From Salticus scenicus (Eukaryota > Arthropoda > Arachnida > Araneae > Salticidae), in assembly GCA_963930645.1 (NCBI GenBank), contig OZ005661.1, forward strand, positions 196,205,532 through 196,269,531: DNA of 64,000 bases, read 5' to 3'. Under the pieces are notes generated by a model. It did not search any database and was not told the DNA's origin. It saw only the letters and a program-made list of their open reading frames with translations. This document shows positions 10,940-22,255 of this stretch, in pieces; position 1 is the stretch's first letter, and the number at the start of each line of letters is the position of its first letter. The translations under genes were made by a program, and so were the position numbers.

Positions 10940-12339
10940 TCTCTAAACCAGGTTTCTATCACATGGCACCAACGTGGTGTACTGATTGTTATGCTACTTT
11001 GAAGTAGATGTTTTACAAAACTCGCTTTAAAACTTCTTACTACACCTAATAATTAAAATAATATATAGTTAAAAGATTCTTACATAAAGTCAGTTATGTA
11101 TTCTTAAATTCATATAATGTGCATTTGTTGCTAACATAAAAAAATATTCCATGTTACATAGAAACGTAAGTCACACAAAAACCTAAGATTTTCTCTTTTT
11201 TCACTACCACTATTACTATTCCCAAATTTTTATCAAATATTCACAGCAGTATTTTGTGATTAAATATAATTGAGTTTATTGTTAGATAATAGTAGTAGAA
11301 CCGCAATTATCCCTATATATGACGTACCTCATATTTAACGTAGGTCATTTTGATCCACCATCAAATAAAATTAATATCACCGATAATATTTTAAATTCAT
11401 TTTTTATAGCTTCAAAAAATAATATAATTTCTCTGTACACATAATAATAAACCTTTTTTAATTAAAATATTATTATACAGGCTATGAATTTGATTAGTCG
11501 AAAGTAATTTTTCATGTGCATATTAATCAGTTAAGTAATCAATACATATGTACACCCCATGCGATAGCTGTATCTCAGTAATATGACATGCTTAAATTTT
11601 TTTGTATATTATTTAAATGGTTTCCTCATGAGTATAATGTTTGTTTTCAGTTTCTCTATCCATATAATAAAATAAGATGTTTGTGTGTGTGTGTCATTGT
11701 GTATGTATGTCCGGAGCATTTTAGGAAAACGGCTGATCACAGAGCTCCATGATAATTCGTTATGACATGTTCTGATGCACCTAGAAGCCGGATGTTCAAA
11801 TTTTTGATTAGATTTTTTCAAATTAATTAAGATATGAAAATAATAAGCTGGTAATTGCTATAAAAATAGACATTTAAATATTTAATTGTTATTAAAGCTT
11901 TTTGACGAGTTATTTATTTATTTTTTTCCACATAAAATAAAATATACTTTCATACGAAAAATAAAAAAATACCAAATGGTAAATTTCTCATACATATGAG
12001 ACAATGACATCTTTATAACTTTAAAATAAAATTGTAATAATACAAATCTAGCACCCTTCTTCTGAATTTTATTTCACAGCATTTTTTTATATACCTCAAC
12101 TTTAGATTTTTTTTTTAATTCTTTTTTTTTTTTTAGTACTGATGAATCACCCTTGGCATAAAAGCTAATTCAGCATTATATTAAAGATATTTACTTATTG
12201 ATAATCCTGAGCAAATTTTAAAATTTTGGTGCTGAAGTACATCGGACATTTTTCACCAAGGATAACCACACAAAGCCAAGTAGCGCATCATAAATATAAC
12301 TAAATTATAAAATATTGAAAAAAAAGGAAAGTAAACTAA
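10940..12339. other. No gene seen
   Basis: AT-rich. A fragment at 11650-11830 (GTGTGTGTGTGTCATTGTGT, then TTAGGAAAACGGCTGATCAC) resembles the short-motif part of the hairpin-capped repeats. Nothing coding. Confidence 0.4.
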
Positions 12340-12985
12340 AGGTAGAAAGAAATAGAAACAATAATCGCATAAATTATGTATTTTGGTCTAAAACGGCTAC
12401 AAAAATTCAAAAATCGCCAAGGGGAGCTATATTAAGGCTGTGTACCATGATCAGGTTTACATATTAATAAATTAATTTTTCTATATACCAACTACTATTA
12501 ACTAACCATGAAGTATGTATATTTTCAAAAAATTAATTGTTTCATGCGATAGACGCAGCCTACCATAGCATAATGTAATATTTGCCGTGAAATTGCTGTA
12601 ATTTTATGATTGATCGGGTAAATCAAATAAATATATGAAATAACGTAAAAGCAAATATGTGCACCATGTATAGTGTTGTTCATATGTAATTTGAGTTCAA
12701 ATAAAAAAAAAGGATAGATTACATACATATATATATATATTAAGCGTTTCGAAACTGTCATCTAATAAGCATGGAAATGGAAGCCTACTGGTAAACCACT
12801 GTCGCAGGCAATAAGGACAGGAACCTGAAATTCAGTAGATGACCAATTTGCTGCCGAAGGCTTCAGAGACCTAAAGCAAGCTTTAGAACAATACCTTTTT
12901 TTTTTTTTTTTTTTTTTTTTTCCATAAAGCTATATAAAAAAGAGTTTTTTTTTTTAAATATAGTAACCAGCGAAGCGGGCAAAGC
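12340..12985 (+). repeat. Interspersed repeat family F, copy 1
   Basis: Shares AAGGGGAGCTATATTAAGGC, CTATATACCAACTACTATTA, CGTTTCGAAACTGTCATCT and the terminal AAATATAGTAACCAGCGAAG with the copy at 17675-18300, in the same order and orientation. A poly-T tract (12897-12921) has expanded inside it. Confidence 0.75.
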
Positions 12986-14010
12986 CTGCTAATATGGGAA
13001 TAAAATTTAGTAGACGTATTTAAATAAGTCTCAAGTGTATTTAGATAGTTACCTTTAAATAATAATCTTACGTAATTAATTAATGTGTTTAATGTAAGGT
13101 ATAGGAAAGTAATTTATCTCTTTATATCTAAAAGAAATCCAATAGCAAAATGTCACCGGTGGCAATTTTTATTCTCTTTAAAACAAAGTCTAATAGCTGC
13201 CTAATTAGTATCATGTTGAAGAAATACTTCATATTTATAACATAAGGATTATATATATATATATATATATAGCAAACTAAGAAAAATATTTTATATTTCT
13301 TATTCACATTTAATTTTCTAGAAACAGATATAGTGCGTTAAATGTAATGAACGTATTAGTAATAAAATGAAACGAATTCTTATGGTATAATGCGAAATAT
13401 ATTTCCTAGAAAAATTCATCTTATAATCTTTCATAAATAGGAATATTTAACCAATAAACACATTTGCTATTTCTCAAACCATGTTTCATGAATACTAAAT
13501 AAGGCGCAGCTTGAAATATGTTTTCGCTTCGATTGTCAGAGTAAATATGAATATGCTCTGAATATTAAGCTGTTGTTTAGAAGATAATGTGTTTATTTCA
13601 TATTAAAATAGTTATTTAGAAAATAAATGTAATTTATTTGTGACGTTTATAGCAAATAAAATATTTTTCGTGTAATGATGTATTTAGAAAAACAGTCAGC
13701 TATTTATTTCTACAGAAAAATCTCTAGCATAGATTTTTTTTTTAATCTGATCATAATTACAATATCCTAAAGATAGACTTCCTTTTTATGTACTCGATGT
13801 ACTTGCTTTATTTAAGAAATATTCTCATCTGGCAGACACATATATCATCTTACCCTGGATTTCAATACTATAAAGACATTATAGATTAAGAATTAAAAGG
13901 ACAAGTACTATAAATGAAAGTACGTTAAAAACAATTTACTTCGAAACAATTTTAGTTCAAATATATTTCAATGTGAGAGTTTACCGCCCCATGAACCCAC
14001 CCTCCGTTTT
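12986..14010. other. No gene seen
   Basis: AT-rich with a TA run at 13251-13270. No supported feature. Confidence 0.5.
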
Positions 14011-14015
14011 ATTAC

Positions 14016-14764
14016 AGGATGTTCATAATGGATATGCACAGAGCGTACATCCCATCTCCGAGCACTCTCTATAAAAAACTTTAATGCAGAATTTGATGAA
14101 AATTGGGTAATAGCATGATCAGATGAATGTTATCTAGTGCAAAAAATAATTATAAAAACTACCAATAGATGGTACTTTGCAGTTACACTAGTGGTATATG
14201 GAAATGTAATAACCATATTAATCCTGTGCTTTCGCAGCAAGACACACAATAAGGATGCAATAAGCTAATCGAAGTTATACTTGTTTCCAAGTCAAGCAAG
14301 ATTGACTCTGCAGGAATGAGCATTACTGGTGAATTTGTTTAAACAAAACGGAGAATCAGTTATTGAAGCTTTGCAAAAATTTTAGTCGTTGAAGAAGATA
14401 CGAAAACGTTTACTCACAAGACAAAGACTAACAAACATGATTAAGAAATTTGAAACAACGCGATCATTTGATTTTCAGCTAGGAAGAAGACAAAGGTGTG
14501 ATGCAGCTCAGGTAACGGATGATTTAGCGACGTAGGCGAAGGGAAACAGGATATCCCACTTCTTTGGCAGCACTAGTGTTCGGCTTATTTCAGTAACTGA
14601 TGACCAACTCCGTTCCTCAGCTGAGAAGACTCCTAAAAAGGTGTTATGCTATTATGACTATAAACTATTGCTTGTACAGAAATTATTTCAGGTTATCTTA
14701 CTAGCCGACAAAAATGTGAAGTTTTCAAGCTTAAATCCCTACCAAGTGTCATTCAATGTCGTCG
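14016..14764 (+). mobile_element. Remnant of a Tc1/mariner-like transposon
   Basis: A possible 5' end, ACAGGATGTTCATAATGG, lies near 14016. About 300 bases of leader follow, then the decayed transposase. The 3' side is cut off by the hairpin-capped repeat at 14765. No right end was found. Confidence 0.6.
14320..14755 (+). pseudogene. Decayed Tc1/mariner-like transposase, N-terminal part
   Basis: One frame from 14320 reads LFKQNGESVIEALQKF, then SLKKIRKRLLTRQRLTNMIK and KFETTRSFDFQLGRRQR. This is the pattern of the N-terminal helix-turn-helix region (DUF4817-type) of arthropod Tc1/mariner-like transposases. It continues through VLCYYDYKLLLVQKLFQVIL, which matches the YPYK..HVQ.L linker of that family. 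Two in-frame TAG codons (at about 14383 and 14533) break it, and it stops before any catalytic DDE/D domain. Only about 140 codons remain of a usual 330-350. No ATG was identified at the start. Dead copy. Confidence 0.8.
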
Positions 14765-16850
14765 AGCGATTTTTTACTTTCTTCTATATGTAATATAGAG
14801 AAAGTATTGGATTCGCGAAAATTTTCGACCTCCATTTTTTGATGGATTTACATGTTTTGGGATGTCTAGATTACGAATTGATAGTTCTTAGAAAATGTCT
14901 GTCTGTCTGTCTGTCTGTATCATTTTTTTGTGGACGCTGTATCTCACGAACCAATGAATGAAATTTAACCAAACTTGGTATTTAGTTGCACCCTGACATA
15001 AACTGGTGCTGATTAGATTTTGAGATCAATCGCTCAACAGGTGGCGTTGTAATCGCATTTTATGCAAATTTTTAACATGGCAGCATAGGACAAAATTCCG
15101 TATAAATGGGCATAAAGAGAGTTATTTTACACTTGTGATTGTAAAATTAATATGAATTATTGATAATAGTAGTAGTTAACTAGGAAAAAAATTTTGTGCA
15201 TGTGGGGGCATCGATCCCCGCCCCCCACTGGGGGGGAAGTACCCCTCGGGGAAGTAAATTTTCAAGATGGGTATCTTTCGAAAAGTCTCGTTGATAATAG
15301 TAATAGTTAACTGGGAAAAAATTTTTGTGCAAGTGGGGGCATCGGTTCCCCCCCGGGGGGGGGGGGGGGACCGATGCCACCCGTGTACCCACCCGGGGGG
15401 GGCAAAGTTTCAAGATGGGTATCTTTCAAAAGGTCTCGTCAATACCTTTAAAACGAATGGTTGAACCATAAATCTGTGATAATTTAAAACAAAGTTATCG
15501 ATTTTTTTTACTTTCATCTATATGTAATATACAGAAAGTATTGGATTCGCGAAAATTTTCGAAGTCCACTTTTTGATGGATTTACATGTTTTGGGATATG
15601 GAGAACACGAATTAATAGTTTTTAAAAAATGTCTGTCTGTCTGTCTGTCTGTCTGTATTATTTTTTGTGGACGCTGTATCTCACGAACCAATGAATGAAA
15701 TTTAACCAAACTTGGTATTTAGTTGCACCCTGACATAAACTGGTGCTGATTAGATTTTGGGATCAATCGCTCAATAGGTGGCGTTGTGATCGCATTTTAT
15801 GCAAATTTTTAACATGGCAGCATAGGACAAAATTCCGTATAAATGGGCATAAAGAGAGTTATTTTGCACTTGTGATTGTAAAATTAATATGAATTATTGA
15901 TAATAGTAGTAGTTAGCTAGGAAAAAAATTTTGTGCATGGGGGGCATCGGTTCCCCCCCTGGGGGGGAAAATTCCCCCCCGGGGAAGTAAATTTTCAAGA
16001 TGGGCATCTTTCGAAAGTTCTCGTTGATAATAGTAATAGTTAACTTGGAAAAAATTTTTGTGCATGTGGGGGCATCGGTTTCCCCCCCCACCGGGGGGGG
16101 GCAGTTCCCACCCGGGGGGGCAAAGTTTCAAGATGGGTATCTTTCGAAAGATCTCGTCACTACCTTTAAAACGAATGGTTGAACGATAAATCTGTGATAA
16201 TTTAAACCAAAGTTATCGATTTTTTTTACTTTTAACAAAAAAAAACTTTAAGGGGGGAAATACCCCCCAGGAGGGCTAAATTTTCACAATGGGTATCTTT
16301 CGAAAGATCAGGTTTATAATAGTAGTAGTTAACTAGGAAAAAATTTTTTTGCATGTGGGGGCATCGGTTCCCCCCCCCACCGGGGGGGGGAAGTTCCCAC
16401 CCGGGGGGGGCAAAGTTTCAAGATGGGTATCTTTCGAAAGGTCTCGCCAGTACCTTTAAAACGAATGGTTGAACCATAAATCTGTGATAACTAAAACCAA
16501 AGTTATCGATTTTTTTTTTACTTTTAACAAAACAGAAAAAAATCGCAATTTTTATTAATTTTTTTTTAACGAAATTTAACCAAACTTGGTATTTAGTTGG
16601 TCCCCGACATTAACTGGTGCTGATTATGTTTGGGGATCAATAGCTCAACAGGTGGCGCTGTGATAGCATTTTATCTAAATTTTTAACATGGCAGCATAGG
16701 ACAAAAATTCGTATAAATGTGCATAATTAGAGTTGTTTTAAACTTGTGATTGTAAAATTAATATGAATTATTGATAATAGTAGTATGTAACTAGGAAAAA
16801 AAATTCTGCATGGGGGGGGCATCGCTTCTTACTGATTGAATATGTATAGG
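14765..16850 (+). repeat. Hairpin-capped repeat family C, tandem copies
   Basis: Two full units start at about 14770 and 15510, and a partial third begins at 16563. Each full unit opens with the hairpin-forming ACTTTCTTCTATATGTAATA then TAGAGAAAGTA, followed by ATTCGCGAAAATTTTCGA, a (GTCT)n run, GTGGACGCTGTATCTCACGA, ACATGGCAGCATAGGACAAA and a pair of GC blocks. The GC blocks (about 15220, 15350, 15950, 16085, 16372) are C-runs facing G-runs. Frames such as 15180-15413 and 15913-16131 reflect these repeats. A diverged copy lies at 58868-59400. Confidence 0.8.
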
Positions 16851-17674
16851 TAAATATAGAAGAAAGTCTTATGTTGGCCACAACATACTAGTTTTTTCGT
16901 GTTGTTTGGATAAAAATGCTGTTACAGCCATACACACATAGAGAGAGAGAAAAAAAAAATACTCTAAAGGCATTTTTGGCTTCTTTGGTGTCTGAAACGT
17001 AAATATATCGCAATTTATTCAGGATTTCTGACCGATTTAGAGGCAAAAGTCTAATTTTATTCACCTAGATAAATAAAAATAAAAATTAATTGAATACGAA
17101 AAGATTCACAAATAATCTTTTATATATATATAGTTTGCAAGTGCAATGTCGATTCCGGTTCGTACTCATCTATATAGCAAGTTGTGACCTAATTTCAATA
17201 CTTTAGTTACTTTTAAAAATCTGATTGTCTGATCATCAAGCTGTTCAGTCCGACCACGCGAAAAATAAAAAATATATAAAATAATAGCAAACATTCGCAA
17301 TTTATTTCTTTTCTTAATTAACTTTGAAATTTGAAACTCATAAACCTTAAGCCAAATTTTCCCACCGAATTTTAATTCCTCAGAAGCCAAATTATTATTA
17401 GAAACAAATTAATATTGTGAGATGAAATGCAAATGATAATCAAACCAATATCATTCACGAAAGACTTAAAAATAAAATTCATGTTTAACGACCTAATTGT
17501 CATACGTCGTGAGGCAGGATAGATTTAGTATAAAATCCTCCTGGCGATTTTTAAATTTTTGTCATCATGTTGGCGATACATTTTTACTAATTTATTTATT
17601 TACTTTTGCATAATTTTGTGTTAAAAGAACTTAGTTCGTATTTTGATTGTACTGTTTATTATTGCGTTTTTAGA
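16851..17674. other. No gene seen
   Basis: AT-rich, with a short GA run near 16940 and a TA run near 17122. Nothing recognised. Confidence 0.5.
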
Positions 17675-18300
17675 AAGAAAGAAAGAGAAAAAATAATCAC
17701 ATAAATCATGTATTTTTGTCTAAAATGGCGATAAAAATTCAAAAGTAGACAAGGGGAGCTATATTAAGGCTGTACCATGATCATATTTGCATATTTAATT
17801 ATTTATTTTTCTATATACCAACTACTATTAACTAACTCAACTACTATTATAACCACAACAAATATTCTCATGCGATAGATGTAGCCAATCATAGCATATT
17901 GTAATATTATAGTTGGCGTGAAATTGCTGTCGTTTTATAGTTTATCGAATAAATCGAATAAATCGAATAAATGTAGAAAATAACTTGAAAAAAAAATATT
18001 ATGTACACTACGTATCGTGTTCTTCATATGAAACTGGGGTCTAAATATAAAATGGCTACTTCAATTTTTTTTATACTGTCCGTTTCGAAACTGTCATCTG
18101 ATAAGCACCCAAATGGAAGCCCACTTGTAAGCTATTATCACAGGCACCCGAGAGTCTGCGAATGAGTAGGTTGCTGCCGAAGGCAGCGGGGACAGGAAGC
18201 TAGCTTTTGAGCAATTTCATGATTTTTTTTTTAATTTTAATTTTGTTTATAAAGCGATATAAAAGAATTTCCTTTAAATATAGTGACCAGCGAAGCCTTC
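17675..18300 (+). repeat. Interspersed repeat family F, copy 2
   Basis: Matches 12340-12985 across its length, including AAGGGGAGCTATATTAAGGC, GTTTCGAAACTGTCATCT and the end ATAGTGACCAGCGAAGC. Confidence 0.75.
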
Positions 18301-18654
18301 CTTAGTTCACTATGTTCATTGATTTCACATTCCGACATTTTTGACGGGGTTATATACTAGTGTGAAAAATATTTACTATGTATAGTTCGTAACGTTTTTT
18401 TTATACATGAATGTGATCTAAATATAAAGGTGCTCTTTTAATACTTTTCGATACTCTTCGTTTCAAATATGTCATCCGATAATCCCTCAAATGAAAGTTC
18501 ACTGGTAAGGTAGTGTCGCGGGCACCAGAGACGCAGAAAAGAAATATTTTGGTGAGGAAGTTACTCTGGCAGGCAGTAAGGACCCGAAGCGAAGTTTTTG
18601 AGCAAATTCACTGTATTTTCTTTTTAGCCTTTATTTTACAGTATAAAAAAATAT
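18301..18654 (+). repeat. Partial third copy of repeat family F
   Basis: From about 18400 it repeats the second half of the unit before it: ATGTGATCTAAATATAAAGG, CGTTTCAAATATGTCATCCG, GGCAGTAAGGACCCGAAGCG. Confidence 0.6.
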
Positions 18655-21600
18655 CTTTTTTCAACACTTTCCAACAAGGTTGAAAGTGTTTATGACTTAG
18701 GTTTGTCTGTCTGTCTGTCTGTCTGTCCACGCTCTAACTCCCGTAAATATTTATGGAATTTCTTGAAACTGATATATGTTATTCAAGTTCACTATCGGAT
18801 GTTCTCTATTGAAAATGGAGTTTATCCCTCTACTGGTTTGTGTACAGGGACCCCCGAAAATATTTCAAAGCATTGTGTTCTATGATAGGCATTTCTATAA
18901 ACCATATTTTAATACCCTTACTGTACTAAAATCTTAATGAAAGTAAATATGTTATGCAAGTTCATTATCGGATGTTCTCTGTTTAAAATGGAGTTTATAC
19001 CTCTATTAGTTTGTATACAGGGACCCCCTAAAATATTTCAAAGCATTGTGTTCTTTGAGAGGCATTTCTATAAACCATATTTCCATGCCCTTACTGTACA
19101 CAAATCTTAATGAAATTGAAATATATTATTAAAGTTCACTATCGGATGTTTTATGTATAAAATGGAGTAAATACCACCACTGATTTGTGTACAGGGACAC
19201 TCAAAAGTATTTCAAAGCATCGTATTCTATGAGAGGCGTTTCTATAAACTATATTTCCATACCCTTACTGTACACAAATCTTAATGAAATTGAAATATGT
19301 TATTCAAGTTCACTAGCGGATGTTTTCTGCATAAAATGGAGTAAATACCACCAATGATTTGTGTACAGGGACACACAAATGTATTCCAAAACATTGCGTT
19401 TTATGAGAGATATTTCTATAAATTAAATTTTAATAAGTTTACTTCGCACGAAGATTTATGAAATTGAAATGTGTTATTTATAAGCACAAAAGAAAATGCC
19501 TTGCATAGAATATAGCATGATTAGCATTAGATTTACAGGATGACACAAAAATATTCAGTTATATAAAGAGCTATTAATAAATATTTGCTAAAAGTGTACT
19601 TTCGTTTACATAAAGCTTTTTTAACACATTCTAATATTTTTAACACTTACCAACAAGGTTGAAAAGTGTTAATGACTTCGGTTTGTTTGTCTGTCTGTCC
19701 GTCTGTCTGCCTCTCCGAGCTCTAATTCCTGTAAATATTTGTGGAATTTCCTGAAACTTATATATGTTATTCAAGTTCACTATCGGATGTTCCCTTTGAA
19801 AATGGAGTTTATAGCATTAATGGTTTGTATACAGAGACACCCGAAAGTAGTTCAAAGCATTGTGTTCGATGAGAGGTATTTCTATAAATCGTATTTTCAT
19901 ACCTTTACTGTACACATATCTTAATGAAATCGAAATATGTTATTCCAGTTCACTATCGGATGTTCTCTGTTGAAAATGGAGTTTATACCTCTACTGGTTT
20001 GTGTACGGGGGCACCCGAAAGTATTTCAAAGCATTGTGTTCTATGAGAAGTATTTCTATGAATCATATTTTCATACCTTTACTGTACACTTATCTTAATG
20101 AAATTGAAACATGTTATTCAAGTTCACTATTGGATTTTTCCTATATAAAATGGATTAAATACCAACTCGTTTTTATAGTATACAAGGACACTCTATGAGA
20201 GATATTTTTATAAACCAAATTTTAATAACTTTACTTTCCACGAAGTTTTAGGAATAGAAATATGTCATTTATATGCACAAGAGAATGATTTACATAGAAT
20301 ATAGCATGATTAGCATTAGATTTACAGGTTAACACAAAAATATTCTGTTATATTAAGAGCTATTATTAAAAAAATTGCTAGAATTCTACTTTCGTTTTCA
20401 TTGAGTGTCTTTAACACTTCCTAATTTTTTTTAAGTGTGAATATGATATCAATTTTTTGTATCTGTCCGTCTGTCTGTCTGCCCGCGCTCTAACTCCCGT
20501 AATTATTTATGGAATTTTTTGAATCTGATATATGTTATTCAAGTTCACTATCGGATGTTTCCTATTGGAAATAGAGTTTATACCTCTACTGGTTTGTGTA
20601 CAGGGGCACCCGAAAGTATTTCAAAGAATTTTGTTCTATGAGAGGTATTTCTATAAACCATATTTTCATACCTTTACTTTACAATATCTTCATGAAATTG
20701 AAATATGTTATTCAAGTTCACTATTGGATGTTTCCTATGTAAAATAGATTACATACCACCACTAGTTTATGTACAGGGACACTCAAAATTACTCCAAAGC
20801 ATTGCGTTCTTTGTGAGATATTTCTATAAATCAAATTTTAATAACCTTACTTTCCACGAAGTTTTAGGAAATTGAAATATGCTATTTTTATGCACAAAAG
20901 AATTCTTTGCTTAGAATATAGCATGGCTACCATTAGATTTACAGGGTGACACAAAAATATTCTGTTATATTAAGAGCTATTAATAAAAAATTGTTAGAAT
21001 TCTACTTTCGTTTACATTAAGCCTTTTTTTGACACTTTCTATCATTTTTTTAGTGTGAATATAATTTGAATTTGTGTATATGTGTGACTGTTCTTCTGTC
21101 TCTTTGTTTTTCTGCGCTCTAATTTCCGTAAATGTTTATGGAATTTTCTCAAACCGATATATTTTATTGAAGTTCACTATCGGATGTTCCCTATTAAAAA
21201 TGGTTTGGATACATCTTCTGGTTTGTGTATAAGGACACCCAAAAGTATTCGAAAGCATTTTGGTGTCTGAGATGAGTTTCTATAAATCATATTTTAATAT
21301 CTTTAATGAAATTTGAATATGTTATTCAATTCCCTATCGGATGTTTCCTATGTAATGTAGAGTACATTTCTAACTGGTTTGTGTACAGGGGCACTTGAAA
21401 TTACTCCAAAGCATTGTGTTGCATGAGAGTTATTTTTATAAACCAAATTTTAATAATTAGCTTACCACAAAGTTTAATGAGATTGAAATATATTATTCGT
21501 ATGCACAAAAGAGTGTGCCTTTTATGTTATATAGTACGGTTAGCATTAAATTTACAGGGCCACACAAAATTAATCAGTTACATTAAGAGGTATTAATAAA

Positions 21601-22255
21601 AATTTGCTGGAATTGCACTTTTGTTTACATGAGCATTTTAACACTTTCTTATAATTTTACTGGGAATATTATTTCAATTTGTGCATCTGTCTGTCCGATC
21701 GTCTACCTTTCTATCTGTTTGTCTCCGGTTCCTATCATCCGTGAATATTTTGAGAATTTTTTTTTAAATGATACACTCATGTTCCCTATGGAATGTTCCC
21801 TATTTAAAATGTCATTAATATGTCCTGTACAACTAGTTTGTTTAAAAGGACAAAAAAAAAAAAAAGATAATATATTACGTTTTAGGACAGAAATTTTTAA
21901 AAGTTATATTTAAAAAACTTTCTACTACAAAAATCTTAAAAACATTGACATGTATTATTAAAATTCTAAAATATTGTTTTGTATAGAATATGATGTGTTT
22001 AACTTTCAGATTTACAGGGCTACAGTAAAATATACAGAGAGTTTAAAAGATGTAATTATAATCTAACGGCTGCATTTTCTTTTGCGTTAAGCCTTTTTAA
22101 CACTTTCCAAAATGCCTAAGAGTAATTTTAAAACCAATTAGTCTATCTGTATGTTTTTCAGTCCTTCTATCTGTTGTGCGATAACGTAGGCAAAGAATAT
22201 TAATAGTTATTCGATACAACAACTGCGAACAGTTGGAAAGTGTTACTAATCAATG
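18655..22255 (+). repeat. Higher-order tandem array, hairpin-capped family D
   Basis: Hairpin-type starts (AACACTTTCCAACAAGGTTG, then AAAGTGTT) recur at 18663, 19642, 20412, 21031, 21639 and 22099, with growing decay. Each start is followed by (GTCT)n and CTCTAACTCCCGTAAATATT. One to four ~178-bp subunits follow, with CACTATCGGATGTT, TTTGTGTACAGGGACACCC, AAAGCATTGTGTTCTATGAG and TTTCTATAAACCAT. Each block closes with GATTAGCATTAGATTTACAG. Block lengths shrink (about 979, 770, 619, 608, 460). Frames such as 19739-19924 and 20532-20747 are repeat by-products. Confidence 0.85.

Noticed and set aside
15180..16182. Pro/Gly-rich reading frames
   Set aside because: They come from poly-C/poly-G blocks in repeat family C, occur in both strands and differ in frame between copies.
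18655..22255. CRISPR-like array
   Set aside because: Units are ~178 bp with continuous similarity and no unique spacers, in a eukaryotic repeat context.
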